DNA of 10,675 nucleotides from JBBRRP01 sp964609655. GTDB taxonomy: Bacteria; Myxococcota_A; Polyangia; Polyangiales; Polyangiaceae. The notes below the pieces were generated by a model. It saw nothing but the letters and a program-made list of their open reading frames with translations. It was not told the DNA's origin and searched no databases. Position 1 is the stretch's first letter. Each line of letters starts with the position of its first letter. Below, piece after piece: positions 1 to 8,900 of the stretch. Where the stretch lies: the NCBI GenBank assembly GCA_964609655.1, contig CAZSUA010000193.1:1-10675 (forward strand), read 5' to 3'. The translations under genes were made by a program, and so were the position numbers.

Positions 1-332
1 GCGATCGATGTCGCATCCGAAAGCGTGCCGAGCAGCGTGATGCACAGGCTCGGTCCGGCTGCGGGCGGTAGGGAGTCCGCGGTGAGGCCCGAAAGCTCGG
101 TTGTTTCGAGTCGGAGCCCCAGCTCTGCTGCCGCGTGGCGCATTTTTTCCTGCACTTTTGAGTCAGCGGGGGCTTCGATGATGGCGCTCATCATCAGATA
201 GCCGTGAAGCACGCTCTGGCCAATGCTCACCAAGTGCGCGCGTTCCTCGGCTATCACCTCAGCGATCTTGGCCGTGATCCCCGGGCGATCGTTACCTGCT
301 ACGTGCAGCGCAATGCGGAGTAAGGAGGACAC
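1..332 (-). CDS. serB: Phosphoserine phosphatase SerB, ACT-domain type, N-terminal part (cut by window edge)
   Basis: The 110 visible residues form an ACT domain (about residues 5-80) with the typical start LRIALHVAGNDRPGITAKI followed by an IGQSVLHGYLMM strand pair. A second ACT domain then begins (CITLLGTLSD, about 97-106). This tandem-ACT N-terminus is characteristic of the long SerB type (mycobacterial SerB2-like, about 400 residues). The HAD catalytic half would lie beyond the left edge and is not seen. The full enzyme would make L-serine from O-phospho-L-serine in the cytoplasm, with the ACT domains sensing an amino acid. The start is GTG at 332-330, which directly follows the kinase TGA stop (335-333). 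No other in-frame start precedes the ACT core, so translation is probably coupled to the kinase. A regulatory double-ACT protein (GcvR-like) without phosphatase is the main alternative. Confidence 0.75.
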   Translation of the reverse strand, partial: MSSLLRIALHVAGNDRPGITAKIAEVIAEERAHLVSIGQSVLHGYLMMSAIIEAPADSKVQEKMRHAAAELGLRLETTELSGLTADSLPPAAGPSLCITLLGTLSDATSI

Positions 333-2279
333 TCAGGCTGCGCGACCTTCCACGATGCCGCCATCGGCCGTCATCGCCACAACAATTCCGGGCTCTGCCA
401 TGATGCTCACGAACGGCACTCCGAGCGTGAGATCGGTCCAAGCGGGCTTCCATTGATACTGAGTGCTCGGATCGCGGACCCAAATTCGCCCGATTGAGGT
501 CACCCATTGTCGATTGAGCACGTCCATTGCGGAAGCCGTGAGGTCCGGACAGCCATCGGCTATAGCACTCTGTGCCTCCTCGGCATGAATTCTGAGTGCC
601 ACTCCGCCGCTGCCGACGACGAGTGCTTCGGCACGTGCTGGCTCGGAGCAGCCCGCGACAAAGGCACGTGTTTTCGGTGTTAACAAGAAGGTGATGCCCC
701 ATTGCATTGGGCTGTAGATCGCGGCAAATCCGCCGCCTTCATTCAAGCGCCCGCAGATCACCCAGCGATCCTCGTCGAGCGGAAGTAGCGTGGAAACGTA
801 AGCCACGCCGCTGAGCGGAAGTGGCTTCATCCAGCGCCGTGCGGCCATGGCCCACAACGTTGGCGGTGAACCGGGTTTCTGGCAAACAGCCGTGAGCAGA
901 TCCGTAAAGTGCCCGGTTGCGTGCGAGAACACGGCTGTGCGATCCGGGCAGGTAACGCGATCATGAACGCCCTGGTTATCGCAGATGGCGAGCGTTCCTT
1001 GTTCTCCGCCAACCAACCACGTTCCCGGCCCGAGCCTGTGTGTAAAACGCATGCCACTTGGGAACTGCAGATCGCTCGGGAGCCGATCGACCCAGGTTTG
1101 CCCGGTCCAAAATGCCGGACCTTGGGTGGTGGTCACCAAACAATGCCCGTCGGCGTCCCAGGCCGCGCTGCGCACCACGCGATCATCCCCTGCCGGATGC
1201 CTCAGAATCCAGTGCCATTGCGACACTTCACCCGGAGGCAGCGTCCGAAAGATACTGTTTTTCAGGCGCGTACTCGCTAAAGCGGGTGTTGCGCGCTCCG
1301 TGAGCCAGGGCACGAGCTGGGCTGCAAATTCTTGAGCCAAGGCGGGGCGCAGCCGCGGATCTTCCGCTGACGCGCGCGCGAGAGTGCGATCGATGCTCTC
1401 GCACGCCGCCTTATTTTCGCGCAATTCTGGGTTGAGCCAACGCCCCTCCAGAATACTGCGTCGCTCAGGGCGACGAATGCTGAGCAGGGCAGCAACTGGC
1501 GATGCATCCTCGAACAAGCTTTCGCCGGTCAGTACGAAGTACAGGAGGCAGGCGAGAGTGAACACATCCGAATGTGGCCCGACTGGCCCAATGTCCGGGA
1601 AAATCTGCTCAGGTGCTGCGTAGCCCGGAGTTCCCGGAGTGGCCCCGGTACCGAAGGTGGCGTTGAGACCCTGTGGCCGGGCAATCCCAAAATCTGAAAT
1701 CTTGAAGATTTCGTTGGCACCAAAGCCGCAACACAGCACGTTGCGCGGTGTTAAGTCGCGGTGAATCACCCCCACCTCGTGGATGGCGCTCAAGCCTGAA
1801 GCGAGGCAGCGTGCGAGGTGGGCCACACGGCGTGAATCGAAGGCAAACCCCGTGTTTTGTACGCTGTATTGAATGCGATCCACAAGCGTCGTGCCTTCGA
1901 CGCCGCCGTGCACATATTCGAGAGCTAACCACGGCACCTTGGGTCGATTGGGCCCGTAGATCTGGGCCGACCCCGTATCGACTAAGCGCACCACAAATGG
2001 CGTTGGGGGAACTCGCTCGTTCAGGCGACCCAGAGCCACCGCTTCTTTTTGGACCACGAGTGTGGCCAATTCGCCCGCGCTGAGGACGATGTGGGGCCGC
2101 ACTACCTTGACGACAACGGGCGTCTTGCCTGCCGCTGTCTCGCGCGTGGCCAGGTACGCAATGGCCATCCCGCCTTCACCCAGCATGCGCTCAATGCAGT
2201 AGCGCACTCCCGAGCTCACTTCGGAGTTGAAGCTGGCTCCGATCAGCGTGCCTGGATTGGGGGGAACGGATTCGCTCAT
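333..2279 (-). CDS. Soluble Ser/Thr protein kinase with probable beta-propeller C-terminus
   Basis: Eukaryotic-like (Hanks-type) protein kinase of 648 residues. Visible motifs are the glycine loop GEGGMA (34-39), ATP lysine K58, alpha-C glutamate near E79, catalytic loop HRDLTPRN (173-180, D175 and N180), DFG (196-198), APE-type AAPEQ (221-225) and D238 of the F helix. All key residues are present, so it should be active. The usual catalytic-loop lysine is threonine (T177), as in many myxobacterial kinases. The kinase domain ends near 330. Residues about 350-648 show repeated short beta-strand units with W/G signatures (such as AAWDADG, TWLVGGEQG, RWVICGR, VVAMTADGG), suggesting a propeller-like sensor or interaction domain; this fold is inferred. 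No transmembrane helix is evident, so it is likely cytoplasmic. The ATG at 2279 lacks a clear Shine-Dalgarno. serB follows without a gap, and rnd lies 125 bp upstream on the same strand. Confidence 0.93.
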   Translation of the reverse strand: MSESVPPNPGTLIGASFNSEVSSGVRYCIERMLGEGGMAIAYLATRETAAGKTPVVVKVVRPHIVLSAGELATLVVQKEAVALGRLNERVPPTPFVVRLVDTGSAQIYGPNRPKVPWLALEYVHGGVEGTTLVDRIQYSVQNTGFAFDSRRVAHLARCLASGLSAIHEVGVIHRDLTPRNVLCCGFGANEIFKISDFGIARPQGLNATFGTGATPGTPGYAAPEQIFPDIGPVGPHSDVFTLACLLYFVLTGESLFEDASPVAALLSIRRPERRSILEGRWLNPELRENKAACESIDRTLARASAEDPRLRPALAQEFAAQLVPWLTERATPALASTRLKNSIFRTLPPGEVSQWHWILRHPAGDDRVVRSAAWDADGHCLVTTTQGPAFWTGQTWVDRLPSDLQFPSGMRFTHRLGPGTWLVGGEQGTLAICDNQGVHDRVTCPDRTAVFSHATGHFTDLLTAVCQKPGSPPTLWAMAARRWMKPLPLSGVAYVSTLLPLDEDRWVICGRLNEGGGFAAIYSPMQWGITFLLTPKTRAFVAGCSEPARAEALVVGSGGVALRIHAEEAQSAIADGCPDLTASAMDVLNRQWVTSIGRIWVRDPSTQYQWKPAWTDLTLGVPFVSIMAEPGIVVAMTADGGIVEGRAA

Positions 2280-2404
2280 GGGTCGGCTTGAGGATGAAAG
2301 TGTTGGGCGCCCCGCCGCCGCACTCCCTGGAAGTCTATACCCGTGCGCCGAAATGGGTCTGGTAAATAGTTGCGATACGCCGCTTTCGCCCTGGGTCGCC
2401 TAGC
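2280..2404. other. Intergenic gap between rnd and kinase gene
   Basis: 125 bp between the rnd stop and the kinase ATG, both genes reading leftward. I looked for a terminator (hairpin plus T-run) and for -35/-10 boxes. A TATAGA hexamer is present on the minus strand but has no matching -35 at proper spacing, and no hairpin with a T-tract follows rnd. The kinase may be co-transcribed with rnd or have its own unrecognised promoter. Confidence 0.5.
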
Positions 2405-3532
2405 TCAGCTGCCCAGCGTAAAGGGGCGGCGTTCGCACCACCCGAGGTAGCTCTTGAGCAACAAGTCCCGACGCCATCCCACCAAGCCCTCGGCCCCGTC
2501 TGAGGCCCCGGTGCCCAAAAGTATGCTGTCTCGCACCTGGCGCATCACTTTTTGTGGCAGTGCCGCCTCGGGGGACACACAGAGCTCGACGCACAGCTCC
2601 GCCCGAACCCAGCTCAGCCAAGCATCCAGCCGCACCTGCTCAAAGGTGCCGTACGGGGGTGGCTCAATCGGCACAAAATCCTCAGCTTTGGCGCTTTCGG
2701 CGGCGCGTTTGAGGCGCCCCACGATGTCGCGCCCCTGGCGCTCCACCCAGTATCGCGGCACGCCCTTGATGCGCCCCAAATCCTCAGCCGTGTCCGGCAT
2801 GCGGCTTGCGATGGCGAGCAGCGTCTTGCTCTCGGGCACATCCTTGCGAGCTCGCGGCTCGAGCGCGTTGTACCAGTCGATCAGTGCCAAGAGGCCTGCT
2901 TGGCTTCTGGCATCCAGCTGCCAAGCGTTCCTAAAGGAATCCAGGCCAATCTTGGTGAGCAACGGCTTTTCGGGCCAAACCGCCTCCGCCGACGCCTGCA
3001 GAATGAGCGCCGCGCGGTCGTGCGTGGCCGCACTCTGCGAAAGCGTAGCGTGCAGGGCGGGGAGGTATTCCACGTCATCCGCGGCGTACGCGATTTGGGC
3101 CGCGGGCAAGGGGCGCCGTAGCCAATCGTCCGCTTGATAGCCTTTGGAAACCCGGACCTTGAGGAGCTTGTGAAGTAAGTACGGAAGCGAAACGGAATAC
3201 TCGGCGCTCAACAGCGACCAGGCAACTTGCGTGTCGAACACACGTGGTCGTTGCTGGATGCGCAGCGTGTCGCACACCAGCGTTACATCTTGCGAGCCCG
3301 CATGCAGCACCCACAAAACGTTCGGGTCACCGAGGATTCGAGCGAGCGCTCCGAGGCTGGGTAAGCTGAGGGCGTCGATCACATACACCTCTGCGCCTCG
3401 GCTCAGCTGCAGCAGCGATAAAATCGTGCCTTTTCGCGACGAGTCGAATTCGGTGTCCAGGTAGACGACCTCCGCTCCCGCGAGCGCCGCTCCCGCCGCA
3501 TCGAGTGCACTTTCTGTTTCGACCCAGCGCAT
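2405..3532 (-). CDS. rnd: Ribonuclease D (DEDDy 3'-5' exoribonuclease with HRDC domain)
   Basis: RNase D removes 3' extensions from tRNA precursors and other stable RNAs in the cytoplasm. The 375-residue length matches the family. The exonuclease domain (about 1-170) has the complete DEDDy set: D26 and E28 in YLDTEFD, D82 in HAGSQDV, and Y149 with D153 in the YAADDVEYL motif. An HRDC nucleic-acid binding domain follows at about 205-285 (QLDARSQAGLLALIDWYN onward, with ESKTLLAIASRMP and a downstream IKGVPRYWVERQGRDIV stretch). The C-terminal 90 residues are helical, as in other RNase D proteins. The ATG at 3532 places the first strand directly at the N-terminus, which fits the family. It is transcribed divergently from the lipid operon and probably has no functional link with it. 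Confidence 0.95.
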   Translation of the reverse strand: MRWVETESALDAAGAALAGAEVVYLDTEFDSSRKGTILSLLQLSRGAEVYVIDALSLPSLGALARILGDPNVLWVLHAGSQDVTLVCDTLRIQQRPRVFDTQVAWSLLSAEYSVSLPYLLHKLLKVRVSKGYQADDWLRRPLPAAQIAYAADDVEYLPALHATLSQSAATHDRAALILQASAEAVWPEKPLLTKIGLDSFRNAWQLDARSQAGLLALIDWYNALEPRARKDVPESKTLLAIASRMPDTAEDLGRIKGVPRYWVERQGRDIVGRLKRAAESAKAEDFVPIEPPPYGTFEQVRLDAWLSWVRAELCVELCVSPEAALPQKVMRQVRDSILLGTGASDGAEGLVGWRRDLLLKSYLGWCERRPFTLGS

Positions 3533-3677
3533 TGCCGCCGTCTACCACGTGGCGGAGCGGGATAATGCGGGAAATCCTCAGCAAACTGCCTGCGCTTTGC
3601 GTTGGGGGCCAAACCCACGTGCTTCGCGCGGTTCGCCCGCTTGACTCCGAACGAAACATGGGAGACCAGAAGACCCC
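3533..3677. promoter_or_regulatory. Divergent intergenic region between rnd and the lipid operon
   Basis: By layout, these 145 bp should carry the promoters for rnd (leftward) and for the four-gene operon (rightward). I see GATAAT at 3561-3566 and TTGACT at 3641-3646 on the plus strand, but neither has a partner box at acceptable spacing, so no promoter is asserted. Two CACGTG palindromes occur (3546-3551 and 3616-3621). The same hexamer also occurs inside several genes of the window, so their meaning is uncertain. Confidence 0.45.
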
Positions 3678-4346
3678 TTGGCGGCCAGTTATTTCGACGT
3701 AGACGGCACTCTGGTGGGGACCAACTTGGTCCATCCGACGGTTTTTTATTTGCTGAATCAGGGCACCCCCCTGCAGACGGCAATGCGTGTCGGCCGAGCG
3801 CTCTTGCGTGCGCCGAGAATGATCCTGGCCGAGATGGCAGACCGCCGTCTGTTCAACGAGCTGCTCTACAATTCTTACCAGGGCATGAGCGAAGATCGCC
3901 TGCTGCTGCTTGGCAAAGAAGCTTACGAAAAAGTGATGCGGCCCTCGATCTATCCGTTCGCCGCGAGCTTGGTCAAAAAAAGCCGCGATAACGGCAATCG
4001 CGTGGTCTTTGTTTCTGGGGCGCTCGATTGTGTCATCAGCCACATGGCAACGGAGCTCGGGGCTGATGAGGTGATCGCGAACCGCCTGGAAATCAAGGAT
4101 GGGATTGCGACGGGAAAGATCTTGAAACCGGTGGTGGCTGGCCCGGAAAAGGCGCGATTGATCCGCGAGCACGCGCGCGACTACGGGTTTGATCTCAATG
4201 AATGCTTCGCGTTTAGCGACAGCTATTCGGATGTGCCCATGCTGAGCGTGGTGGGGCACCCTGCAGTCGTCAATCCAGATAGGCGGCTGGCACTTCTGGC
4301 ACGCGCTTATTCTTGGCCGAGCTTCAACCTGAAACAAGCCCTATGA
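3678..4346 (+). CDS. HAD-IB family phosphatase, probable lipid phosphate phosphatase of the ether-lipid operon
   Basis: 222-residue HAD superfamily subfamily IB hydrolase (phosphoserine-phosphatase-like). All four motifs are intact: I, FDVDGTL with nucleophile D7 and acid/base D9; II, S113 in FVSGA; III, K158 in GPEKA; IV, D181 and D185 in FSDSYSD. A helical cap (about 15-85) sits between motifs I and II. HAD-IB enzymes of this kind are often linked or fused to PlsC acyltransferases and act on phosphorylated lipids, and a PlsC domain lies two genes downstream. I therefore infer dephosphorylation of a lysophosphatidate- or alkylglycerol-phosphate-like intermediate. Phosphoserine is a less likely substrate given the neighbours. 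The start is TTG at 3678, the only possible start after an in-frame TGA at 3642-3644, and it gives the usual short lead into DVDGT. The stop overlaps the next ATG by 4 bp. From memory, the M. xanthus elb cluster has a HAD protein in the same place. Confidence 0.9.
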   Translation: MAASYFDVDGTLVGTNLVHPTVFYLLNQGTPLQTAMRVGRALLRAPRMILAEMADRRLFNELLYNSYQGMSEDRLLLLGKEAYEKVMRPSIYPFAASLVKKSRDNGNRVVFVSGALDCVISHMATELGADEVIANRLEIKDGIATGKILKPVVAGPEKARLIREHARDYGFDLNECFAFSDSYSDVPMLSVVGHPAVVNPDRRLALLARAYSWPSFNLKQAL

Positions 4347-5947
4347 ATCATCCTTCGGTCGTCACTCTTGAGCACGATAGTGCCCCGCGCGTCTTATTTT
4401 CCGGCGATCGCTTGGTCGAGGTGGATCTGCCGGCGGGCACGCGGTGTGTGTATCCAAAGCCGCCCCTTGAGCCGCTGAAGGACGTCAACGCCGCCATTCG
4501 CTACGCGCTCAATCACCCACTCGGGATGGACCCGCTGTACGCGCTCTTGACCCCCGGTATGAAGGTGACGATCGCGATCGACGACATCTCGTTGCCGCTG
4601 CCGCCGATGCGTGCGCCGGATGCGCGCCAGAGCGTCCTTGAGATTGTGCTCGCGATGCTTTCCGACCACGGAGTGGACGATGTGGAGATGATCATCGCCA
4701 CGGGCATTCACCGACGGATGAAGGGTCACGAAATCCGTCACATCGTGGGTAAGCGCATCTTTGACGCCTACTATCCCGATCGCCTCTACAATCACGACGC
4801 TGAAGACCACGACAATCTCGTAGAGATCGGGACGACCGAGCACGGAGATGTGCTGGAGCTGAACCGGCGCGCGGCGGAGAGCGATCTCCTTATCTACGTG
4901 AACTTGAACTTCGTTCCGATGAATGGCGGGCACAAATCGGTGGCGGTTGGGCTCTGCAGTTATAGGAGCCTGGTGCCGCACCACAATCCGCACACGATCC
5001 GCGGCTCCAACAGCTACATGGATCCGAGCAATTCGAAGCTCGCTTCAGACATCAGCATCATGGGGCGTTTGGCGCACCAAAAGCTCAAGATTTTCACCAT
5101 TGAAACCACGGTGAACAATCGCATGTTTGACCGTCCGCTTGAGTTCCTCATGAAAAATGAGGACGACCTCTCGGCGAGTGAGCGAGCGATGCAGAAGGCG
5201 CTGGTGGTGGCCACGAGCAAGCTCCCCCAGCCCGCGCGCCAAGCAATTTTCGACCGATTTCCGGCGCCTTATGGCGTGACGGGTGTTTTCGCGGGCGCCA
5301 CCGAAGAAGTCCACAAGAAGACCGTCGAGCGCTCCTTTGAGCAATACCTGGTGCCCTTCGAAGGCCAAGCGGACGTGCTCGTGACGGGTATCCCGTACAT
5401 CAGCCCCTACAACGTGCACGCGTTCTTGAATCCGCTGCTCGTGCAGGTGTTAGCCCAAGGTTATCTGTTCAACATGTACCGCGGCGCACCGATGGTGAAG
5501 CCAGGCGGTACGCTCATCATCACTCACCCGTGCACTGACAAGTTCGATCATGAACAGCACGCCCCCTACATCGAATTTTTTCACCGGATCTTGCCTGAAA
5601 CTCGCGATGCCGTGGAGCTCAAGCACAAGTATGAGTCCAAGTTCGCCAACAACGAGGCGTACATTCACATGTATCGCACGGGCCACGCTTACCACCCCGC
5701 ACATCCGTTTTTCATGTGGTATTGGGGCGAAAATGGCCGGCAGCATTTGGGGCGCGTGATCGTCGTGGGGGCTGATAATGAGTACATTCCCAAACTGATG
5801 GGTTGGGAAACGGCTCCCACCATGGATGAGGCGCTCTATCGCGCGAAGGGCGGTGTCGAGCGAACGCTGGATGTTGCTTGCCTGCACGTTCCGCCGATCG
5901 TGATGGCGGATGTCACGATCCCGGGGGCCTCTGGTGGAGCTCTGTGA
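4343..5947 (+). CDS. LarA-like (DUF2088, nickel-dependent lactate racemase fold) protein with altered active site
   Basis: 534 residues from the ATG at 4343, whose ATGA overlaps the upstream stop; a TTG 30 bp earlier is possible but less likely. The N-terminal half matches the LarA/DUF2088 domain: IAIDDIS (77-83), ATGIHRRM (119-126), NHDAEDHDNLVEIGTT (150-165) and NGGHKSVAVG (194-203). The C-terminal half also resembles LarA (ADVLVTGIPY at 343-352 and MVKPGGTLIITHPC at 384-397). LarA racemises lactate using a nickel-pincer nucleotide tethered to a lysine. Here K198 matches that lysine, H123 matches LarA H108, and H214 sits at the spacing of LarA H200. The DDxTRP arginine is L84, and the PH...GG segment holding H174 is shortened and reads PMNGG. 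Lactate racemase activity is therefore doubtful, and the substrate is unknown. No larB, larC or larE is in view. It is longer than LarA (about 425). The position between lipid enzymes suggests a role in that pathway. Confidence 0.85.
   Translation: MNHPSVVTLEHDSAPRVLFSGDRLVEVDLPAGTRCVYPKPPLEPLKDVNAAIRYALNHPLGMDPLYALLTPGMKVTIAIDDISLPLPPMRAPDARQSVLEIVLAMLSDHGVDDVEMIIATGIHRRMKGHEIRHIVGKRIFDAYYPDRLYNHDAEDHDNLVEIGTTEHGDVLELNRRAAESDLLIYVNLNFVPMNGGHKSVAVGLCSYRSLVPHHNPHTIRGSNSYMDPSNSKLASDISIMGRLAHQKLKIFTIETTVNNRMFDRPLEFLMKNEDDLSASERAMQKALVVATSKLPQPARQAIFDRFPAPYGVTGVFAGATEEVHKKTVERSFEQYLVPFEGQADVLVTGIPYISPYNVHAFLNPLLVQVLAQGYLFNMYRGAPMVKPGGTLIITHPCTDKFDHEQHAPYIEFFHRILPETRDAVELKHKYESKFANNEAYIHMYRTGHAYHPAHPFFMWYWGENGRQHLGRVIVVGADNEYIPKLMGWETAPTMDEALYRAKGGVERTLDVACLHVPPIVMADVTIPGASGGAL
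5936..5939 (+). promoter_or_regulatory. Shine-Dalgarno GGAG for the multidomain enzyme
   Basis: GGAG lies four bases before the GTG at 5944. The spacing is slightly short but usable, and it favours this GTG over the in-frame TTG at 5878, which lies deep inside the preceding gene. The GTGA overlap with the upstream stop supports translational coupling. Confidence 0.55.
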
Positions 5948-8900
5948 GCGAAGAGCGAGACAGCTCGGTGAAGCTGAAGGCAGCGCCACCGCTTGCAACC
6001 GAGCGTCCGCTGGAGCTTGGGCGCGTACTTGCAGGGAAACGCTTGGTGGTGGTGGGAGGAACGGGCTTTCTCGGTAAAGTTTGGTGGTCGTTCCTGCTCG
6101 CGAAATTTCCCGAGGTCGATCGCATCTATTTGGTGGTTCGCAGGAAGGCGGGCCAATCAGCGAACGAGCGCTTTGTGAGCGAGATCGCGACCAGCGAGGT
6201 GCTGCGCCCACTACGGGAAGCGCATGGCAACAAGTTCGATGCCTTCTTAGAAGCAAAGGTGGTTGCCATAGAAGGCGACGTGGTTCGGCCTTTTTGCGGA
6301 GTCTCGGCTGAGATTCGCGACGAGCTGCGGGGAAATATCGATGCCGTCGTGAACGCCGCAGGCGTGGTGGATTTTGATCCGCCGCTCGACGAAGGGCTCG
6401 AAGTGAACGCCTTTGGCGTGCAAAATTTGGTCGAGCTCGCCAGAGATCTCGGGCAAGCATCGCTGTTGCACACGAGCACCTGTTACGTCGCTGGTGATCG
6501 CACGGGCAATATCGCCGAGACGGACCCGCGCGATTTTCCATTCCCGCGCGCGGCGGATCTGGATCGCATCCATTGGGATCCTGACCGCGAGATCGCCGAG
6601 TGCTTGGATGTGGTGGAGCAGGCACGGCACCGCGCGGGCGACGCCTTTCGTCAGAGTCGCTTCTTAGATGAAGCCAAGAAGAATCTGCGTGAAAATGGCG
6701 AGCCGGGCCGCGGCCGCGCGCTCGAGGATGAAGTGCAGCGTGTGAAGCGAAAGTTCGTGGAGGGGCAGCTGTCAGAAATGGGCATGGAACGCGCCCGTTT
6801 TTGGGGATTTCCGAATACGTACACGTACACGAAATCGATCGGTGAGCAGATCGTGGCCCGCTCGGGTTTGAATTGGACGATTGTGCGGCCAGCGATCGTT
6901 GAATCCACCTGTTTTTATCCGTTTCCAGGCTGGAACGAGGGCGTTAATACGAGCGCGCCGCTCATCTATATTTTGCGCCAAGGCGGGCTCCAAATCCCCG
7001 GCTCCGATCACAGTCTAGATGTGATCCCCTGCGACATGGTCGCCGCTGGGTTAACGCTGGCTTTGGCTGAGCTTTTGGAGGGGCAGCCCAAGCGCGTGTA
7101 TCAGCTGGGCTCGGGCGATACCAATCCCTGCAGCATGCGCCGCTTCATTGAGCTCACAGGGCTCTACAAGCGCCGTTATTACCAGGAAACGGGCAAGGGC
7201 GGCCCCATCCTCAGCTTCTTGCAAGCCCACTTCGAAGGCTCCGTGGTGTCGAGCCAGGAGTTCGAACGCTTTGGTCCGCACGTGATCGCGAACGGCGCGG
7301 AGCAGCTCTCAACGCTGCTCAACAAAGCCGCCTTCGGTCCGCTGAAGGCATTCTTGAGGCCGGCATCCAATTCGATCCAGCAATTTGCCGATCAGCAACG
7401 CAAGGTTGGGAAAATTTTGCAAGTGTTCGTACCGTTTGCAGCCGAGTACGATTACACGTTTCGCTGCCAGAATACGCGGGATGCGTTCGCGCGCCTCAGC
7501 GCCGCCGAAAAGGAACTGATCCCGTGGGCGCCGGAAACGATCAATTGGCGCGAATGGTTCTTGAATGTCCACATTCCCGGCCTGGAAAAATGGGTCTTCC
7601 CGCAAATTGACAAGCGCCTCAAGCGCCCCAAGCGCGCCCCGCGGCGGCACGAGACGTTGCCGGCGCTGCTGGATGAGATTGCCGAGCGTTATGATTTGGC
7701 GGTTGCCCTGCAGCGAGTAGAAACCGATGGCCTGAGCCGGATCAGTTTTCGTGAGTGGCGGCAATTGTCGTTAGCCTGTGCTGCTAGGCTGAAGCAGCTG
7801 GGTGTGAAGCCTGGCGATCGCGTGCTGTTGGCGGCCCAGAATCATCCGAATTGGCCGATCGCCTTGTTTGGCGTGTTCGCATTGGGGGCCACGGTGGTGC
7901 CACTCGATGCCGCGATTGAGCCGAATATCGCTGAGAATCTTGCACAAGCCTCGGGGGCGCAGATCCTGATGGGTGATGCGAAGTCTGTAGCCCGGCTGGC
8001 TTCCCTTGAAGGCAAGGTCCGCTTGCTTGAAATACGCGAGTTATGCGCTCCTGGGCCCCAAGCAGAATGCGCCGAGATCGATCCGGAGTCGGTCGCTGCG
8101 TTGATCTACACGAGCGGCACCACGGGCAACCCTAAGGGTGTGCAGCTCTCGCACGTGAACCTCACGGCGCTCGTGGCTTCGCTGGCCCCGCTATTTCCAC
8201 TCTCGAAGGGTGATCGCATTTTAAGTGTGTTGCCCCTGCACCATACGTTTGAGTTAACCTGTGGCTTGCTGTTGCCGCTCTCGCGCGGTGCGCGGGTGGT
8301 CTACCTGGATGAGCTGAATGGCGAACGCCTGGAGCACGCACTCAAGGCCGGCAGAATCACGGGCCTGGTGGGTGTGCCGGCGCTCTGGGAGATGCTGGAA
8401 CGCCGCATTTCGGCCAAGGTCCTCGAGCGGGGGCGTCTGGCTTCCTATTTCTTCGATGTGGCCGCTGAGCTCAATCGCTCGCTGGGTAAGAATTTAGGAG
8501 TCGACCTTGGGCGTACGCTGTTTGGTCCCGTCCACCAGGGCTTGGGTGGCCACCTCAGATTCTTGGTGAGTGGTGGCGCGGCTCTGCCCGAGAAGACGCA
8601 ACAGATGTTCGCCGGACTTGGGTTGCACTTGGCTGAAGGCTACGGTTTGACCGAGGCTTCCCCGGTGCTCACGGTTGCGCCTGGGGGTCCGACGACCAAG
8701 CCGGGGCACGTCGGCAAGGCTATTCCGGGCGTGGAGATCCGCATTGATGAACCCAATCCCGAGGGGATCGGCGAGGTGGTAGCGCGTGGCCCCAATGTGA
8801 TGATCGGCTACACTGACCAAGAGGCCACGAGCCAAGTGATCGACAAGGACGGCTGGCTCCACACGGGTGATCTCGGAAAGCTGGACCGCAAGGGCAACGT

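Noticed and set aside
3546..3621. Two CACGTG palindromes 70 bp apart in the divergent intergenic region, considered as an operator pair
   Set aside because: The same hexamer occurs several times inside genes of this window (for example near 630, 665, 7279 and 8151), so the pair is not clearly above background.
3641..3669. TTGACT as a -35 box for the lipid operon
   Set aside because: No TATAAT-like hexamer lies 16-18 bp downstream, and the start codon is too close for a normal leader.
3327..4337. 336-codon open frame on the minus strand
   Set aside because: It lies opposite the HAD gene and the start of rnd, whose motifs are intact. Its protein is rich in H, R and Q with no recognisable domain, so it is a shadow frame.
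4313..4342. In-frame TTG at 4313 as the start of the LarA-like gene
   Set aside because: It would overlap the HAD gene by 34 bp. The ATG at 4343 gives the 4-bp ATGA overlap that the other operon junctions share.
5450..6625. 391-codon open frame on the minus strand
   Set aside because: It is antisense to the LarA-like gene and the FAR domain. Its composition is very rich in P, R and S with no motif, typical of antisense frames in GC-rich DNA.
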